Source: Paracoccaceae bacterium (GTDB lineage Bacteria; Pseudomonadota; Alphaproteobacteria; Rhodobacterales; Rhodobacteraceae). Taken from it: a stretch of DNA of 42,568 nucleotides. The notes below the pieces were generated by a model. It searched no databases, was not told the DNA's origin, and was given only the letters and a program-made list of their open reading frames with translations. The DNA lies in NCBI GenBank assembly GCA_902543185.1, contig CACBXB010000015.1, positions 1 to 42,568 of the forward strand. Direction: 5' to 3'. Positions 9,197 through 17,113 of this stretch are shown one piece after another (position 1 is the first letter of the stretch; every line of letters begins with the position of its first letter). Position numbers and translations under genes: made by a program.

Positions 9197-10258
9197 TTAG
9201 AAGCCACTTTTAATGAGCTCCCATTCTTTAATCATTTTTTCCCTGAGAGCAGGGTCAGAAGGTTTCTGGAACAAAGAACCCTCAGTGTAACTTGCTAACG
9301 GCTCCCATCCATTTTCTTTACCAACAGTTGCCATGACTTCTTTATTCGTATGTCCGTAACCCCACTCAGTAACGATATATTCTGCAGAGGCGTTAGAAAG
9401 CCAAGCATCAAGAAAATCGTATGCTTTTTGTTCTGAACCAGGTGCATCTTTCATCATTGTATATCCACATACCCAAGTTGAAGAGCCTTCTTTGGTATCT
9501 CGTTTGAAGACTGTCTCCGGTGCGTCTTCTTCCCAACCGAGAGTAAATGCAACCTCATTCCACGTCCATTCTAAAAGAATTTCTCCACTCTTCATAAGCG
9601 CAGCACCTTCAGCACCGTCAGCATGATATTGTCTGACGTTCTTGTGCACTTTTCTTAAAAAATCCGAAGCCTTTTTAAAATCCTCATCCGTAGATTTGGT
9701 CCAATCCATAACTCCTACGGCCAGATAACCTAGCGCATAGGCATCGTCTACGTTATCAATGATTGACACACGCCCTTGAAATTTTGGATCAGCAAAGACG
9801 TACAACGAGCTGGCTTCTTCTGCAGATACTTCCTCAGCGTTGTATGTTAATGCTGTTGCGCCCCAATCTATCGGAAGTGCCCATTGAACTCCATCAACTT
9901 GAAAGCCCTCCATTCCAGCAAATCCCGGATCAACCTTGTCAAAGTTTGACAGTCTAGAAGTATCAATTGGTTTTATAATTCCTGCGTTTCGCCATTTTAC
10001 TACTGACTGCGAACAGGGATGCCCTAAGTCAGCCCGAAAACCTGCACGCACTTTTTGAAAAGCTTCTTCCTCATCTGAAAAGAAAGAATAAGTTGGCGCA
10101 TCGCCGTATTTTTTCATATAATCTTGGAAGAACATTTCGTCTTCATATCCACCCCAGTCGAACACCACCAGTTCACTGTCCGCTGCAAATGCAGAAGCAC
10201 CGAATGAAAATGCAGTTGCAGCCACCAGGTAACTTAAAGTTTTTCTCATTTTTCTCAC
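9197..10258 (-). CDS. Periplasmic substrate-binding protein, PotD/PotF-like
   Basis: This 353-residue solute-binding protein has a clear Sec signal peptide: basic MRKMRK, a hydrophobic core, and a likely cut after AFA at residue 25. The mature start (SELVVFDWGGYED) is typical of the spermidine/putrescine-binding family. It should deliver solute to the permeases encoded at 6.4-8.1 kb, although it is transcribed separately, toward them. The start is the ATG at 10258, with AGGAAG eight bases upstream; a second ATG nine bases on arises from a tandem ATGAGAAAA repeat. Separate transcription fits the higher dose normally needed for binding proteins. The ligand is unknown. Confidence 0.92.
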   Translation of the reverse strand: MRKMRKTLSYLVAATAFSFGASAFAADSELVVFDWGGYEDEMFFQDYMKKYGDAPTYSFFSDEEEAFQKVRAGFRADLGHPCSQSVVKWRNAGIIKPIDTSRLSNFDKVDPGFAGMEGFQVDGVQWALPIDWGATALTYNAEEVSAEEASSLYVFADPKFQGRVSIIDNVDDAYALGYLAVGVMDWTKSTDEDFKKASDFLRKVHKNVRQYHADGAEGAALMKSGEILLEWTWNEVAFTLGWEEDAPETVFKRDTKEGSSTWVCGYTMMKDAPGSEQKAYDFLDAWLSNASAEYIVTEWGYGHTNKEVMATVGKENGWEPLASYTEGSLFQKPSDPALREKMIKEWELIKSGF

Positions 10259-10457
10259 TTCCTTTTTAAGTTCATAGTCTAAGCTTCATACAATACTTTA
10301 ATTTGTACTGAGTCTAGAGAAATAGAAAGACTTAAATTTAGAAACACAGTCTTTATAGTTCAATTTTTTAAATTTTCTCTGACTTCAGTAGGTTGCATAG
10401 TGTGATACTGCACTGTAGCATCTTTAAAAATTCAAAAGCTAGAAGTAGATAAAGCCC

Positions 10458-11741
10458 TTGAGTGCACCTCTTCCAACTAACCCCGATATTGTTATAATTG
10501 GTGCTGGCTCATCGGGTCTTTCAGCAGCAAAAAAGCTTCAGGAACTAGGAAACTCGTATATAGTCTTAGAGGCTTTAGATCGTATCGGAGGTCGGGCTTA
10601 TACGGAGAGTGATATTCTTGGCCAACCTGTTGATCATGGTTGTTCTTGGATATCAGGCTCCGACAATAACTTCTTTTCAGATTTGGGTAAAAATAATAAA
10701 TTTACACTTGTGGACCACTCCAACCCAAAAATCGAAATGTTCGAAAGAGACGGTACAAAATCTCCAAAAGAAGCAATAAAAGAATACAATCAATCTGAAA
10801 TTATAATAAAAGAAATTCTTCGAGACACCGGCCGTAGAGGAATAGATATACCAGCATCAAGAATAATTCCAAAAGTTCCATATGGCGAATGTTTCCAGAA
10901 CTGGGAGGGAGCTTTAAACTACGCTGTTGATGTAGATCAAATATCAACAGCAGAATATTGGAATACAAAAGATACCCAACCAAGCTTTATAGTAAAAGAG
11001 GGTTTAGGTAGTTTAGTAGCTACATTAAACAACAACTTTCCTATCGCTTTCAATACAAGTGTACTTAATATAGATTATTCAGGTTCAGGCGTAAAAGTTA
11101 TTACTTCCAAGGGAACAATTTTGGCTAGGGCTTGCATTTGTACCGTTTCAATTGGTGTTTTGAAGTCCGAAAAAATAAAGTTTACTCCTACACTTTCCAA
11201 TAATGTGCAAAAGGCGCTTTCTGGTATTCAAATGGGGCTCCTTGTAAAAATTCCTCTTCTCTTCGATGGGAGTAGATTAGGATTTAGTGAAAATAGTTTC
11301 GTGCAATATGACATTGCTGCAAAAAATATTGGGAGTGGCTGCTATTTCTTAGCATGGCCAACTGGACATGACTATATAGTTGGGTTTATCGGTGGGCGAT
11401 TTGCCTGGGACTTAACGAAGCAAGGCGAAGACGGTATTGTGGAATACGCCCTTTCTAAACTCGAGTCTTTGGCTGGATGCGATATCCGTAAACATTTTCT
11501 AAAAGGATTTGCTTCCGATTGGGCAAATAATCCACTGACTAAAGGATCCTATTCTGCAGTTAAACCAGGCTGTTATGGCGCACGAGAGTTGCTTAGTGAA
11601 CCTATTGCAGAAAAGTTAATATTTGCAGGTGAGGCAACGGCAGGTGATTTAGCAGGTCTAGTGAATGGAGCATATGAGAGCGGTAAAATGGCAGCTACTC
11701 GAATATCCAAAATCATCAAACTTAAAAACAAGTCTCTTTAA
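10458..11741 (+). CDS. Flavin-containing amine oxidase family protein
   Basis: This 427-residue FAD enzyme belongs to the monoamine/polyamine oxidase family (COG1231). GAGSSG at residues 15-20 starts the FAD Rossmann fold, followed by LEALDRIGGRAYTE. The C-terminal FAD-contact segment reads IFAGEATAGDLAGLVNGAYESG. Such enzymes oxidise a primary, secondary or tertiary amine to an imine, which hydrolyses to an aldehyde plus an amine. No signal peptide is seen, so it is cytoplasmic. The start is TTG 10458 with AGAAG upstream. Placement between the binding protein and a betaine-type Rieske oxygenase supports a role in breaking down the imported amine. Confidence 0.9.
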   Translation: MSAPLPTNPDIVIIGAGSSGLSAAKKLQELGNSYIVLEALDRIGGRAYTESDILGQPVDHGCSWISGSDNNFFSDLGKNNKFTLVDHSNPKIEMFERDGTKSPKEAIKEYNQSEIIIKEILRDTGRRGIDIPASRIIPKVPYGECFQNWEGALNYAVDVDQISTAEYWNTKDTQPSFIVKEGLGSLVATLNNNFPIAFNTSVLNIDYSGSGVKVITSKGTILARACICTVSIGVLKSEKIKFTPTLSNNVQKALSGIQMGLLVKIPLLFDGSRLGFSENSFVQYDIAAKNIGSGCYFLAWPTGHDYIVGFIGGRFAWDLTKQGEDGIVEYALSKLESLAGCDIRKHFLKGFASDWANNPLTKGSYSAVKPGCYGARELLSEPIAEKLIFAGEATAGDLAGLVNGAYESGKMAATRISKIIKLKNKSL

Positions 11742-11850
11742 TTTACGGTTAAATTCTAAAAATATCTTTATGTCTTGACCAAATAAATAACTTAATTGCT
11801 CCCTTAATAATTTGCCAACTAATTGGAGCAGTATTTTTCATAAAAAAGCT

Positions 11851-13065
11851 TTAAGATTTAACATTTATTTTTTTTTCTAATTGTTTCACGTAACCAGCAT
11901 GAAACGCTTTAATGCCCCACTCCATGTTAGATAAAGGCCCTGGAACGTAGTGATCAGAGTTGACCCCTTTTTGATTAAGTCCAATGATGCGCTCATCGTC
12001 TTGTGATGTACAATGCCATAACCAGGTGAGATCTTCTAAGTTATAATCCAGACCCTCTTTGGCATCCTCTCTCACCATCCAAATTACCTCAATATCCGTA
12101 AGCTGAAGAGACCTTGGAATAAACCGATAGCCTATTACATGATCTGAATAAGATAAAAAGTTATTCAAAATACCAATTTGTAAATCAGTCGTTCCACCAT
12201 CAAAATCTTTAAGTTTCCCAAGTAGTGGCGCTAATTGTTTCCCGGACTTGCTACCAGTTTGATAGCCTTGAAAAAGGGGATAGCGGGAGAAATAAAAATC
12301 CATTTCTACATCTTTTGACCCAAGACCATTTATTTGAAGTTCGTCACCCGATAGTCCCACTTCAATACTTCTCTTAAGCATACAACTTTTCAATTCGATA
12401 TTGGCGTTTGATGGATCTTTTAAGCTGTGCGACTTCGAATACTCTAAATGTGCGGGTGCACAATGATAGCATTCCATGTAATTCTCCAAAGCCAATTTCC
12501 AATTAGCAGCTACTGGATAAATTTTGCTATGCACAATTTTTAAATTCTCAAATTCAAAAGGTTCAACCAAGGTCCCTAGTTTAAGTAAACCTTCGTCTAT
12601 ATTAGGTGGATCATCTGATATACAGACAAAAATCAGCCCGTGGAAAATCCGAAGATTAACTTTTTTTAATGAATGTTCTGATTTATCAAAGCTGTCTCCC
12701 ATTTCACGCGCAGCGCGTAGATTTCCATCAAGTTCATAAGTCCATGCATGATAGGGGCAGGCAAACACACGAGTATTTCCACTCTTTTCTAGACAAACTC
12801 TTGAACCTCTATGGCGACATACATTCAATAATGCATTTACATCTTTATTTTTATCACGAGCTACTATTACAGACTCATAACCGTAATCGAATAAGAAAAA
12901 GTCTCCGGTATTGGGAATTTGGTTTACATGCCCAACCCAAATCCAACTGTGGTTCCAATAGTGCTCGATATCCATCTTATATAACGTCTCAGACGTATAA
13001 AATTGGCGCGGGAGACTATGGGACACTTGGTAATTCGAAATTAGTTCCTTTAATTTCTCTTCCAC
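11851..13065 (-). CDS. Rieske oxygenase, glycine-betaine/choline monooxygenase-like
   Basis: This 404-residue Rieske oxygenase is of the GbcA/choline-monooxygenase type. Rieske ligands are C83, H85, C103 and H106. The catalytic site is ENYMECYHCAPAH, with iron ligands H201 and H206. The N terminus (LPRQFYTSETLYKMDIEHYW) is typical of betaine demethylases. In that family the enzyme oxidatively removes an N-methyl group, releasing formaldehyde, and needs a separate reductase; none is encoded nearby. The start is a GTG at 13065 with GGAG eight bases before it. It diverges clearly from the Rieske enzyme at the left end, so the two probably act on different substrates or steps. Confidence 0.9.
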   Translation of the reverse strand: MEEKLKELISNYQVSHSLPRQFYTSETLYKMDIEHYWNHSWIWVGHVNQIPNTGDFFLFDYGYESVIVARDKNKDVNALLNVCRHRGSRVCLEKSGNTRVFACPYHAWTYELDGNLRAAREMGDSFDKSEHSLKKVNLRIFHGLIFVCISDDPPNIDEGLLKLGTLVEPFEFENLKIVHSKIYPVAANWKLALENYMECYHCAPAHLEYSKSHSLKDPSNANIELKSCMLKRSIEVGLSGDELQINGLGSKDVEMDFYFSRYPLFQGYQTGSKSGKQLAPLLGKLKDFDGGTTDLQIGILNNFLSYSDHVIGYRFIPRSLQLTDIEVIWMVREDAKEGLDYNLEDLTWLWHCTSQDDERIIGLNQKGVNSDHYVPGPLSNMEWGIKAFHAGYVKQLEKKINVKS

Positions 13066-13338
13066 TCTGCCATCTCCAACCTTAAAGAACTACCCATGGT
13101 CATACTACAGAAATCGTCTCCCAAATATAGAATTCTTTTTCGACAATATCTCAAATATCTTTGATAATCGAGCACTCTACTCAGACCTAAAATACAACCG
13201 TAAACAGGTTACTGTTCTGGCTGTCAAGCCTCTGATTATATGAAATAAGAATGTGGATTGAAGGGAAACTTAATTATGATTTGTGTAAAAATTTTTTGAA
13301 AGATAATGGTATCGGCAGACTGCTTAGCTCTGGTTATA

Positions 13339-13363
13339 ATTGGAGCGGGTAGCGGGAATCGAA
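13339..13363. repeat. attachment-site-like copy of the tRNA-Gly(TCC) 3' end
   Basis: These 25 bases are identical to 16234-16258, which is the TPsiC arm, acceptor strand and CCA end of the intact tRNA-Gly plus two flanking bases. Identity stops after CGAA, where the T-stem continues in the real tRNA. Duplicated tRNA 3' ends of this kind mark the far end of elements integrated by tyrosine recombinases. The interval to the intact tRNA is about 2.9 kb. Confidence 0.75.
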
Positions 13364-13405
13364 ACCGTAATAAGCAGTGCGCGTGCTGCAAAAAACCTGA
13401 TTTTA

Positions 13406-13468
13406 TTGTACTAAATTGTACTAAAAAGCACCCGTATATACCCTATGTGTGGCACCCGTTTGGCACCC
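13406..13468. repeat. Short direct repeats near the left att copy (arm-site-like)
   Basis: TTGTACTAAA occurs twice in perfect tandem (13406-13415 and 13416-13425), a 10-bp period close to one helical turn. GGCACCC occurs at 13451-13457 and 13462-13468, with a third partial copy GCACCC at 13429. A matching GGCACC pair lies near the intact tRNA at 16171-16188. Their arrangement resembles arm-type integrase sites; this is inference. Confidence 0.45.
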
Positions 13469-13512
13469 TGGAGCCCAATTTTGTTAAATTAGCCTAAATA
13501 TTTATTTTCTAT

Positions 13513-14610
13513 CTAATTTTGCCCCTCAATATTTAATCTCGCTGTTTTACTACTCTTGGATTGAAGCATTTTTATAATTTCTGTTAATTTTTCCTTATCT
13601 CCCAAACTGTTTACCGGGATAGAGAATTCAGAATTTGTTACAACATTCCCAAATCTCTCAAAAAGTTTTTGTCCAATAGTTTCAAAAGTACCTATTACTA
13701 CGAATTTTTCTAAAATCTCATCTGAAATCAGATCAGGTAATTGCTCCCATTTTTGTGCTCTAGATAAAAGTTTTGCTTCATTAGCGAGATCTTCTAAACC
13801 ATGATGACTAAAGGCTTTTATATATGAAGGTGTCGATAAATAAAAAGCAATTCGAGCACGAGCATCTTTAATCTTGGTTTGAAGCTCTTCTTCATTAGGC
13901 GCCGTAGCAATCAATGGCTTCATAGAAACTTTGAAGTTTTTTAACGACCTACCTTCAGCTTTGGCGCCCGCTTGTATTTGTGGGAGCATTTCCTGTTTTA
14001 TAAAAGATGGCGTACAAACTGGATGCGGCCTAACTCCATCAGCGACTTGGCCTGCCACAAAACACATATACTCATTCACTGCTGCCAGATGTATTGGTAT
14101 TTTAGGATGTTCAATTGGACCAGCATCAAAAAGAGGAACCATGAGGTTTAAATTGTAAAATTCACCCTGATAATCTAATTTACTGCCATTTTGCCATGTA
14201 TCCCAAACAGCCTTAACCGCTTTAACATAGTCTCTCATCCATGGACCTAATGGGTTAGCTTTAATTCCATATCGCCTTTCTATGTGAGCTTTTACCTGAG
14301 GCCCAAGCCCTAAAGTAAATCGACCTTTTGAAAACTTTTGTAAGGTCCAGGCACTTAGTGCCATCACTGTGGGACTTCTTGGGAAAGTTATTGTAACTGC
14401 AGTACCTATACCAAGAGATTTTGTAGAATTTGCCGCCAAGGTTAAAACCGTAAATGGATCGTCCTTAGTCTCTTCTGTCATAACAGAGGAATAGCCAATT
14501 TCCTCAACCAATTTAGATTGATCTGCAACTTTATGTATATCCAAAGGATCAGACGGGGTTCTCAAACCTGGGTCGACTTTTCCTAAAGGAAGTAAAGTTT
14601 CCATATCCAT
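13513..14610 (-). CDS. LLM-class (luciferase-like) flavin/F420 oxidoreductase
   Basis: This 365-residue TIM-barrel protein belongs to the bacterial-luciferase-like monooxygenase superfamily. It resembles the F420-dependent oxidoreductase subgroup, as seen in GYSSVMTEETKDDPF, GRFTLGLGPQVKAHIERRYG and the barrel-end FVVIGTFETIGQKL. The cofactor (F420 or FMN) cannot be fixed from sequence; Rhodobacterales are not classical F420 users, so FMN is as likely. The ATG at 14610 has AAGGA nine bases upstream. It lies 15 bp after the CoA-ligase-like gene, so the two form an operon inside the tRNA-Gly-flanked interval. They may process one carboxylic acid via its CoA thioester, but this is a guess. Confidence 0.85.
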   Translation of the reverse strand: MDMETLLPLGKVDPGLRTPSDPLDIHKVADQSKLVEEIGYSSVMTEETKDDPFTVLTLAANSTKSLGIGTAVTITFPRSPTVMALSAWTLQKFSKGRFTLGLGPQVKAHIERRYGIKANPLGPWMRDYVKAVKAVWDTWQNGSKLDYQGEFYNLNLMVPLFDAGPIEHPKIPIHLAAVNEYMCFVAGQVADGVRPHPVCTPSFIKQEMLPQIQAGAKAEGRSLKNFKVSMKPLIATAPNEEELQTKIKDARARIAFYLSTPSYIKAFSHHGLEDLANEAKLLSRAQKWEQLPDLISDEILEKFVVIGTFETIGQKLFERFGNVVTNSEFSIPVNSLGDKEKLTEIIKMLQSKSSKTARLNIEGQN

Positions 14611-14625
14611 TTAAATTATCCTTTG

Positions 14626-15918
14626 TTACTTTTCTCTTTGGTCTATCACTCGTATCGCTTTGCCAATAGATCTTTCAATACTGGCAGGTGGACGAATTAC
14701 TACTTTTGCCCGAACGCCAGTCCAGGCTTTGATATTTTCTTCCAAAGCAACCTTCGAATTTTGCACCTCTGTTGAGATAGCCTCAACCCTAGGTTCTACC
14801 CAAACTTCCAGTTCGTCAAGATTATGGCGTTTGTAAACATGGATCTGATATTGAGCAGAAAGCGCCGGAATTTTTAATATTTCTTCTTCAACTTGTGATG
14901 GAAAAATATTCACTCCACGAATAATAAGCATATCATCCGATCTTCCTTTAAACCTCTCGATACGTCGCATCGTTTTAGCGGTTCCAGGAAGGAGCCTGGT
15001 TAGATCTTTTGTTCTGTATCTAATCACCGGCGTTGCTTCCTTTGTCAGGCTCGTAATTACTAATTCGCCAAATTCGCCATCAGGAAGAACTTCACCAGTT
15101 TCAGGATCTATTATTTCAGGGTAAAAATGATCTTCCCAAATTGTAGGACCATCTAAATCCTCTAAATATTCTGAAGCCACTCCTGGCCCAATTACCTCAG
15201 ATATTCCATAATAATTTATTGCTTGTAAATTTAATCTAAAATTAATTTCGCTCCGCATAGCCTCAGTCCACGGCTCAGCCCCAACAAACGCTAATTTGAG
15301 TGATAGATCTCGTTTTACATCAATATTTTGTCTTTCAATTTCATCAGCTATGGTAAGTAAATAAGATGGCGTAATTGCAATAATATTGGGTTTTAAATCG
15401 ACTAAAAGTTGAACTTGTCTCTCCGTTTGGCCACCTGACACTGGTATTACAGTACAGCCAAGTTTGTGAGCGCCATCATGAGTACCAAAACCTCCAGTAA
15501 ATAGGCCATAGCCATACGATATTTGTATACAATCGCCTTTCTTTGCCCCGCCTACTTTCAAAGAACGACAGGTTAGCTGCGACCAAGTATCTAGATCATT
15601 TTTGGTATAACCAACAATTGTAGACTTTCCTGTTGTTCCACTCGAAGCATGAATTCTATGTATCTCATTTAAAGGAACAGCAAACATATCAAATGGATAG
15701 TTTGATCGAAAATCCTCTTTAGTAGTAAAAGGAAATTTAGAGAGGTCATAAATTGATTTTAAATCATCAAAGTGTAGACCTATTTTCTGACATTTTTCTT
15801 TAAAATAATTTAGATTTGAATAAGCGTTCGTTATTGTTGATTTAAGACCGGTAAATTGAATATCTCTAAGTTCATCTTTACTGATTTGGTCGAAGGCGTC
15901 AAATCTTAAACTAGCCAT
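14626..15918 (-). CDS. Phenylacetate-CoA ligase family (PaaK-like) adenylate-forming enzyme
   Basis: This 430-residue ANL-superfamily enzyme has the ATP-binding loop SSGTTGKST (92-100), the YGISEVIGPG motif near 240 and the hinge/C-terminal RGVNIFPSQVEEEIL segment, all standard for PaaK. PaaK makes phenylacetyl-CoA from phenylacetate, ATP and CoA. No other paa genes are present, so the acid used here may be a different aromatic or short acid. The length is normal and no frame damage is seen. It is the upstream gene of the two-gene cargo between the tRNA-Gly repeats. Confidence 0.9.
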   Translation of the reverse strand: MASLRFDAFDQISKDELRDIQFTGLKSTITNAYSNLNYFKEKCQKIGLHFDDLKSIYDLSKFPFTTKEDFRSNYPFDMFAVPLNEIHRIHASSGTTGKSTIVGYTKNDLDTWSQLTCRSLKVGGAKKGDCIQISYGYGLFTGGFGTHDGAHKLGCTVIPVSGGQTERQVQLLVDLKPNIIAITPSYLLTIADEIERQNIDVKRDLSLKLAFVGAEPWTEAMRSEINFRLNLQAINYYGISEVIGPGVASEYLEDLDGPTIWEDHFYPEIIDPETGEVLPDGEFGELVITSLTKEATPVIRYRTKDLTRLLPGTAKTMRRIERFKGRSDDMLIIRGVNIFPSQVEEEILKIPALSAQYQIHVYKRHNLDELEVWVEPRVEAISTEVQNSKVALEENIKAWTGVRAKVVIRPPASIERSIGKAIRVIDQREK

Positions 15919-16233
15919 TTTAAAGCATCCATTTAATTCATTTCGGGTTTTGGATTAACAAAGTTTCATCGAATATATGCACTAAGCATAAATTGTTTTT
16001 ATTTCATTTCGTTTTGGTATTTCAAAGTCTTTTGTCAGCTTTTGATGAGGTTTCGCGATTACGTGGGGTCACAAAGTATAAAATTTGAGCACTATAATTT
16101 CCGATATCACTTTTTGACACTATTTGAAGTACTGTTTTGCTTTTCTTCCCGATACCCGATAGTTTTTTTTGGCACCCAGCTCGGCACCAAGCAGCTTAAA
16201 AAATCATTAAGTAACTGTTTTATATTTGAAAAT
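15919..16233. other. Gene-free stretch at the right (tRNA) end of the element
   Basis: I find no supported gene and no integrase fragment in any frame. Two GGCACC repeats at 16171-16177 and 16183-16188 echo those at the left end. The region holds the promoter of the PaaK-like gene in principle, but no clear -35/-10 pair is visible. It is A/T rich, like the other intergenic stretches. Confidence 0.55.
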
Positions 16234-16258
16234 ATTGGAGCGGGTAGCGGGAATCGAA
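16234..16258. repeat. tRNA-Gly 3'-end copy at the intact tRNA (att-like)
   Basis: This is the right-hand member of the 25-bp direct repeat shared with 13339-13363. It overlaps the 3' end of the functional tRNA-Gly gene, so the integration event kept the tRNA whole, as tyrosine-recombinase elements normally do. Confidence 0.75.
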
Positions 16259-16309
16259 CCCGCACCTTAAGCTTGGAAGGCTCTTATGATACCATTTCAC
16301 CATACCCGC
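16236..16309 (-). tRNA. tRNA-Gly (anticodon TCC)
   Basis: A full cloverleaf can be drawn. The acceptor stem is GCGGGTA/TACCCGC, the anticodon loop is CTTCCAA with anticodon TCC, the T-loop is GGGTTCGATTCCC, and CCA is encoded. The discriminator is U, usual for bacterial tRNA-Gly. The top base pair of the anticodon stem is an A-A mismatch, with a G-U below it, so that stem is weaker than usual. The 3' end is the presumed target of the 2.9-kb element to its left. Confidence 0.95.
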
Positions 16310-16398
16310 TCAACAAATTCTGGTGATAGTAGAATGAGCTTTAACCGTCAAGTCGATAGCGGTGTTGTAATTTAAAGTTTATAAAGCTGAGTGTAGCT

Positions 16399-17058
16399 TT
16401 AAATGGGAGAGATAAGATCTGGGCCGGAGGACCTATTCGAATTTATATTTTTTGATACTTTATAGGCATTTAGCGTTTCATCGTCTGTTGGCTTCATCAA
16501 AACAGATGCCCCATGACCCTTTTCACCTAACCAAAGGCCCCAGTTACTTCTCTCCAAAACAAGTGGTAAGCGATGATGAATTCTAGATAATTTAGTATTG
16601 CTAGCAGTAGTTACAATTGCACATGTTTTAATTATGCCAATTTCATCACTCCACTCTTGCCAAACTCCTCCAAAAACCATGGGAGCATTGTCATTTCTCG
16701 TAATAAACCAGGGTATTTTATTTTCCTCTAAATCCTTGCTCCATTCATAAAATCCAGTACAGGGAATTAAACACCTACGTGCCCGGCTCGCATTTGAAAA
16801 AGCAGGCCTTTTGGCAATAGTTTCACTTCGTGCATTTATTAAAAGTGGTCCTCCATTCAGTTCCCGATACCAATTAGGAACAAAACCCCACCTCAAACTT
16901 TCGAGTTTTCTACCTGACCCATTATAAATAACCGCATGAATGAAATTCGTTGGACAGACATTAAAATTAGGCACATCAGGCAAATCATTAGCAGGCTGCG
17001 CGTCAAAAAGTTGTGACATCGCATCTGATGGTATTGTAATTGCAAATCGCCCACACAT
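16399..17058 (-). CDS. SRAP/HMCES-YedK family abasic-site-processing protein
   Basis: This 219-residue SRAP protein has Cys2 exposed after Met removal (MCGRF), N75 in INARSET, E105 in GFYEW and the RIHHRLPLVL histidine near 161. These are the known active-site positions of YedK. The family forms a thiazolidine crosslink with abasic sites in single-stranded DNA, protecting replication forks. The ATG at 17058 is fixed by the need for Cys at position 2. It is divergent from the alpha/beta hydrolase, 55 bp away, and lies 89 bp beyond the tRNA-Gly 5' end, outside the putative element. All catalytic residues are present. Confidence 0.93.
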   Translation of the reverse strand: MCGRFAITIPSDAMSQLFDAQPANDLPDVPNFNVCPTNFIHAVIYNGSGRKLESLRWGFVPNWYRELNGGPLLINARSETIAKRPAFSNASRARRCLIPCTGFYEWSKDLEENKIPWFITRNDNAPMVFGGVWQEWSDEIGIIKTCAIVTTASNTKLSRIHHRLPLVLERSNWGLWLGEKGHGASVLMKPTDDETLNAYKVSKNINSNRSSGPDLISPI

Positions 17059-17113
17059 CCCCCATCTATATTTCTAGTTTGAAAACTTGTCAGCAGGAGA
17101 TTATGAAGTTTAA

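Larger units (their letters stand above)
13066..13512. other. Gene-free stretch holding the left end of a tRNA-Gly element
   Basis: I see no supported coding sequence. The stretch contains a 25-bp copy of the tRNA-Gly 3' end (13339-13363), a perfect 10-bp tandem repeat (13406-13425) and GGCACCC repeats (13451-13468). A short open frame across it reads through the tRNA-like copy in the antisense sense and is not a gene. Confidence 0.65.

Noticed and set aside
11795-11837. Possible terminator after the amine oxidase gene
   Set aside because: ATTGCTCC/GGAGCAGT can pair and is followed by T residues, but the 22-nt loop and one wobble make it weak; not enough to call.
13306-13497. 63-codon plus-strand open frame containing IGAGSGNRNR
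   Set aside because: It is an antisense reading through the tRNA-Gly 3'-end copy, with no coding signs. The same peptide arises at the real tRNA for the same reason.
15919-16233. Residual integrase coding sequence beside tRNA-Gly
   Set aside because: All minus-strand frames next to the tRNA close within about 30 codons and none resembles a tyrosine recombinase.
16042-16326. 94-codon plus-strand open frame
   Set aside because: It runs antisense across the whole tRNA-Gly gene; the IGAGSGNRTRT peptide is a classic tRNA artefact.
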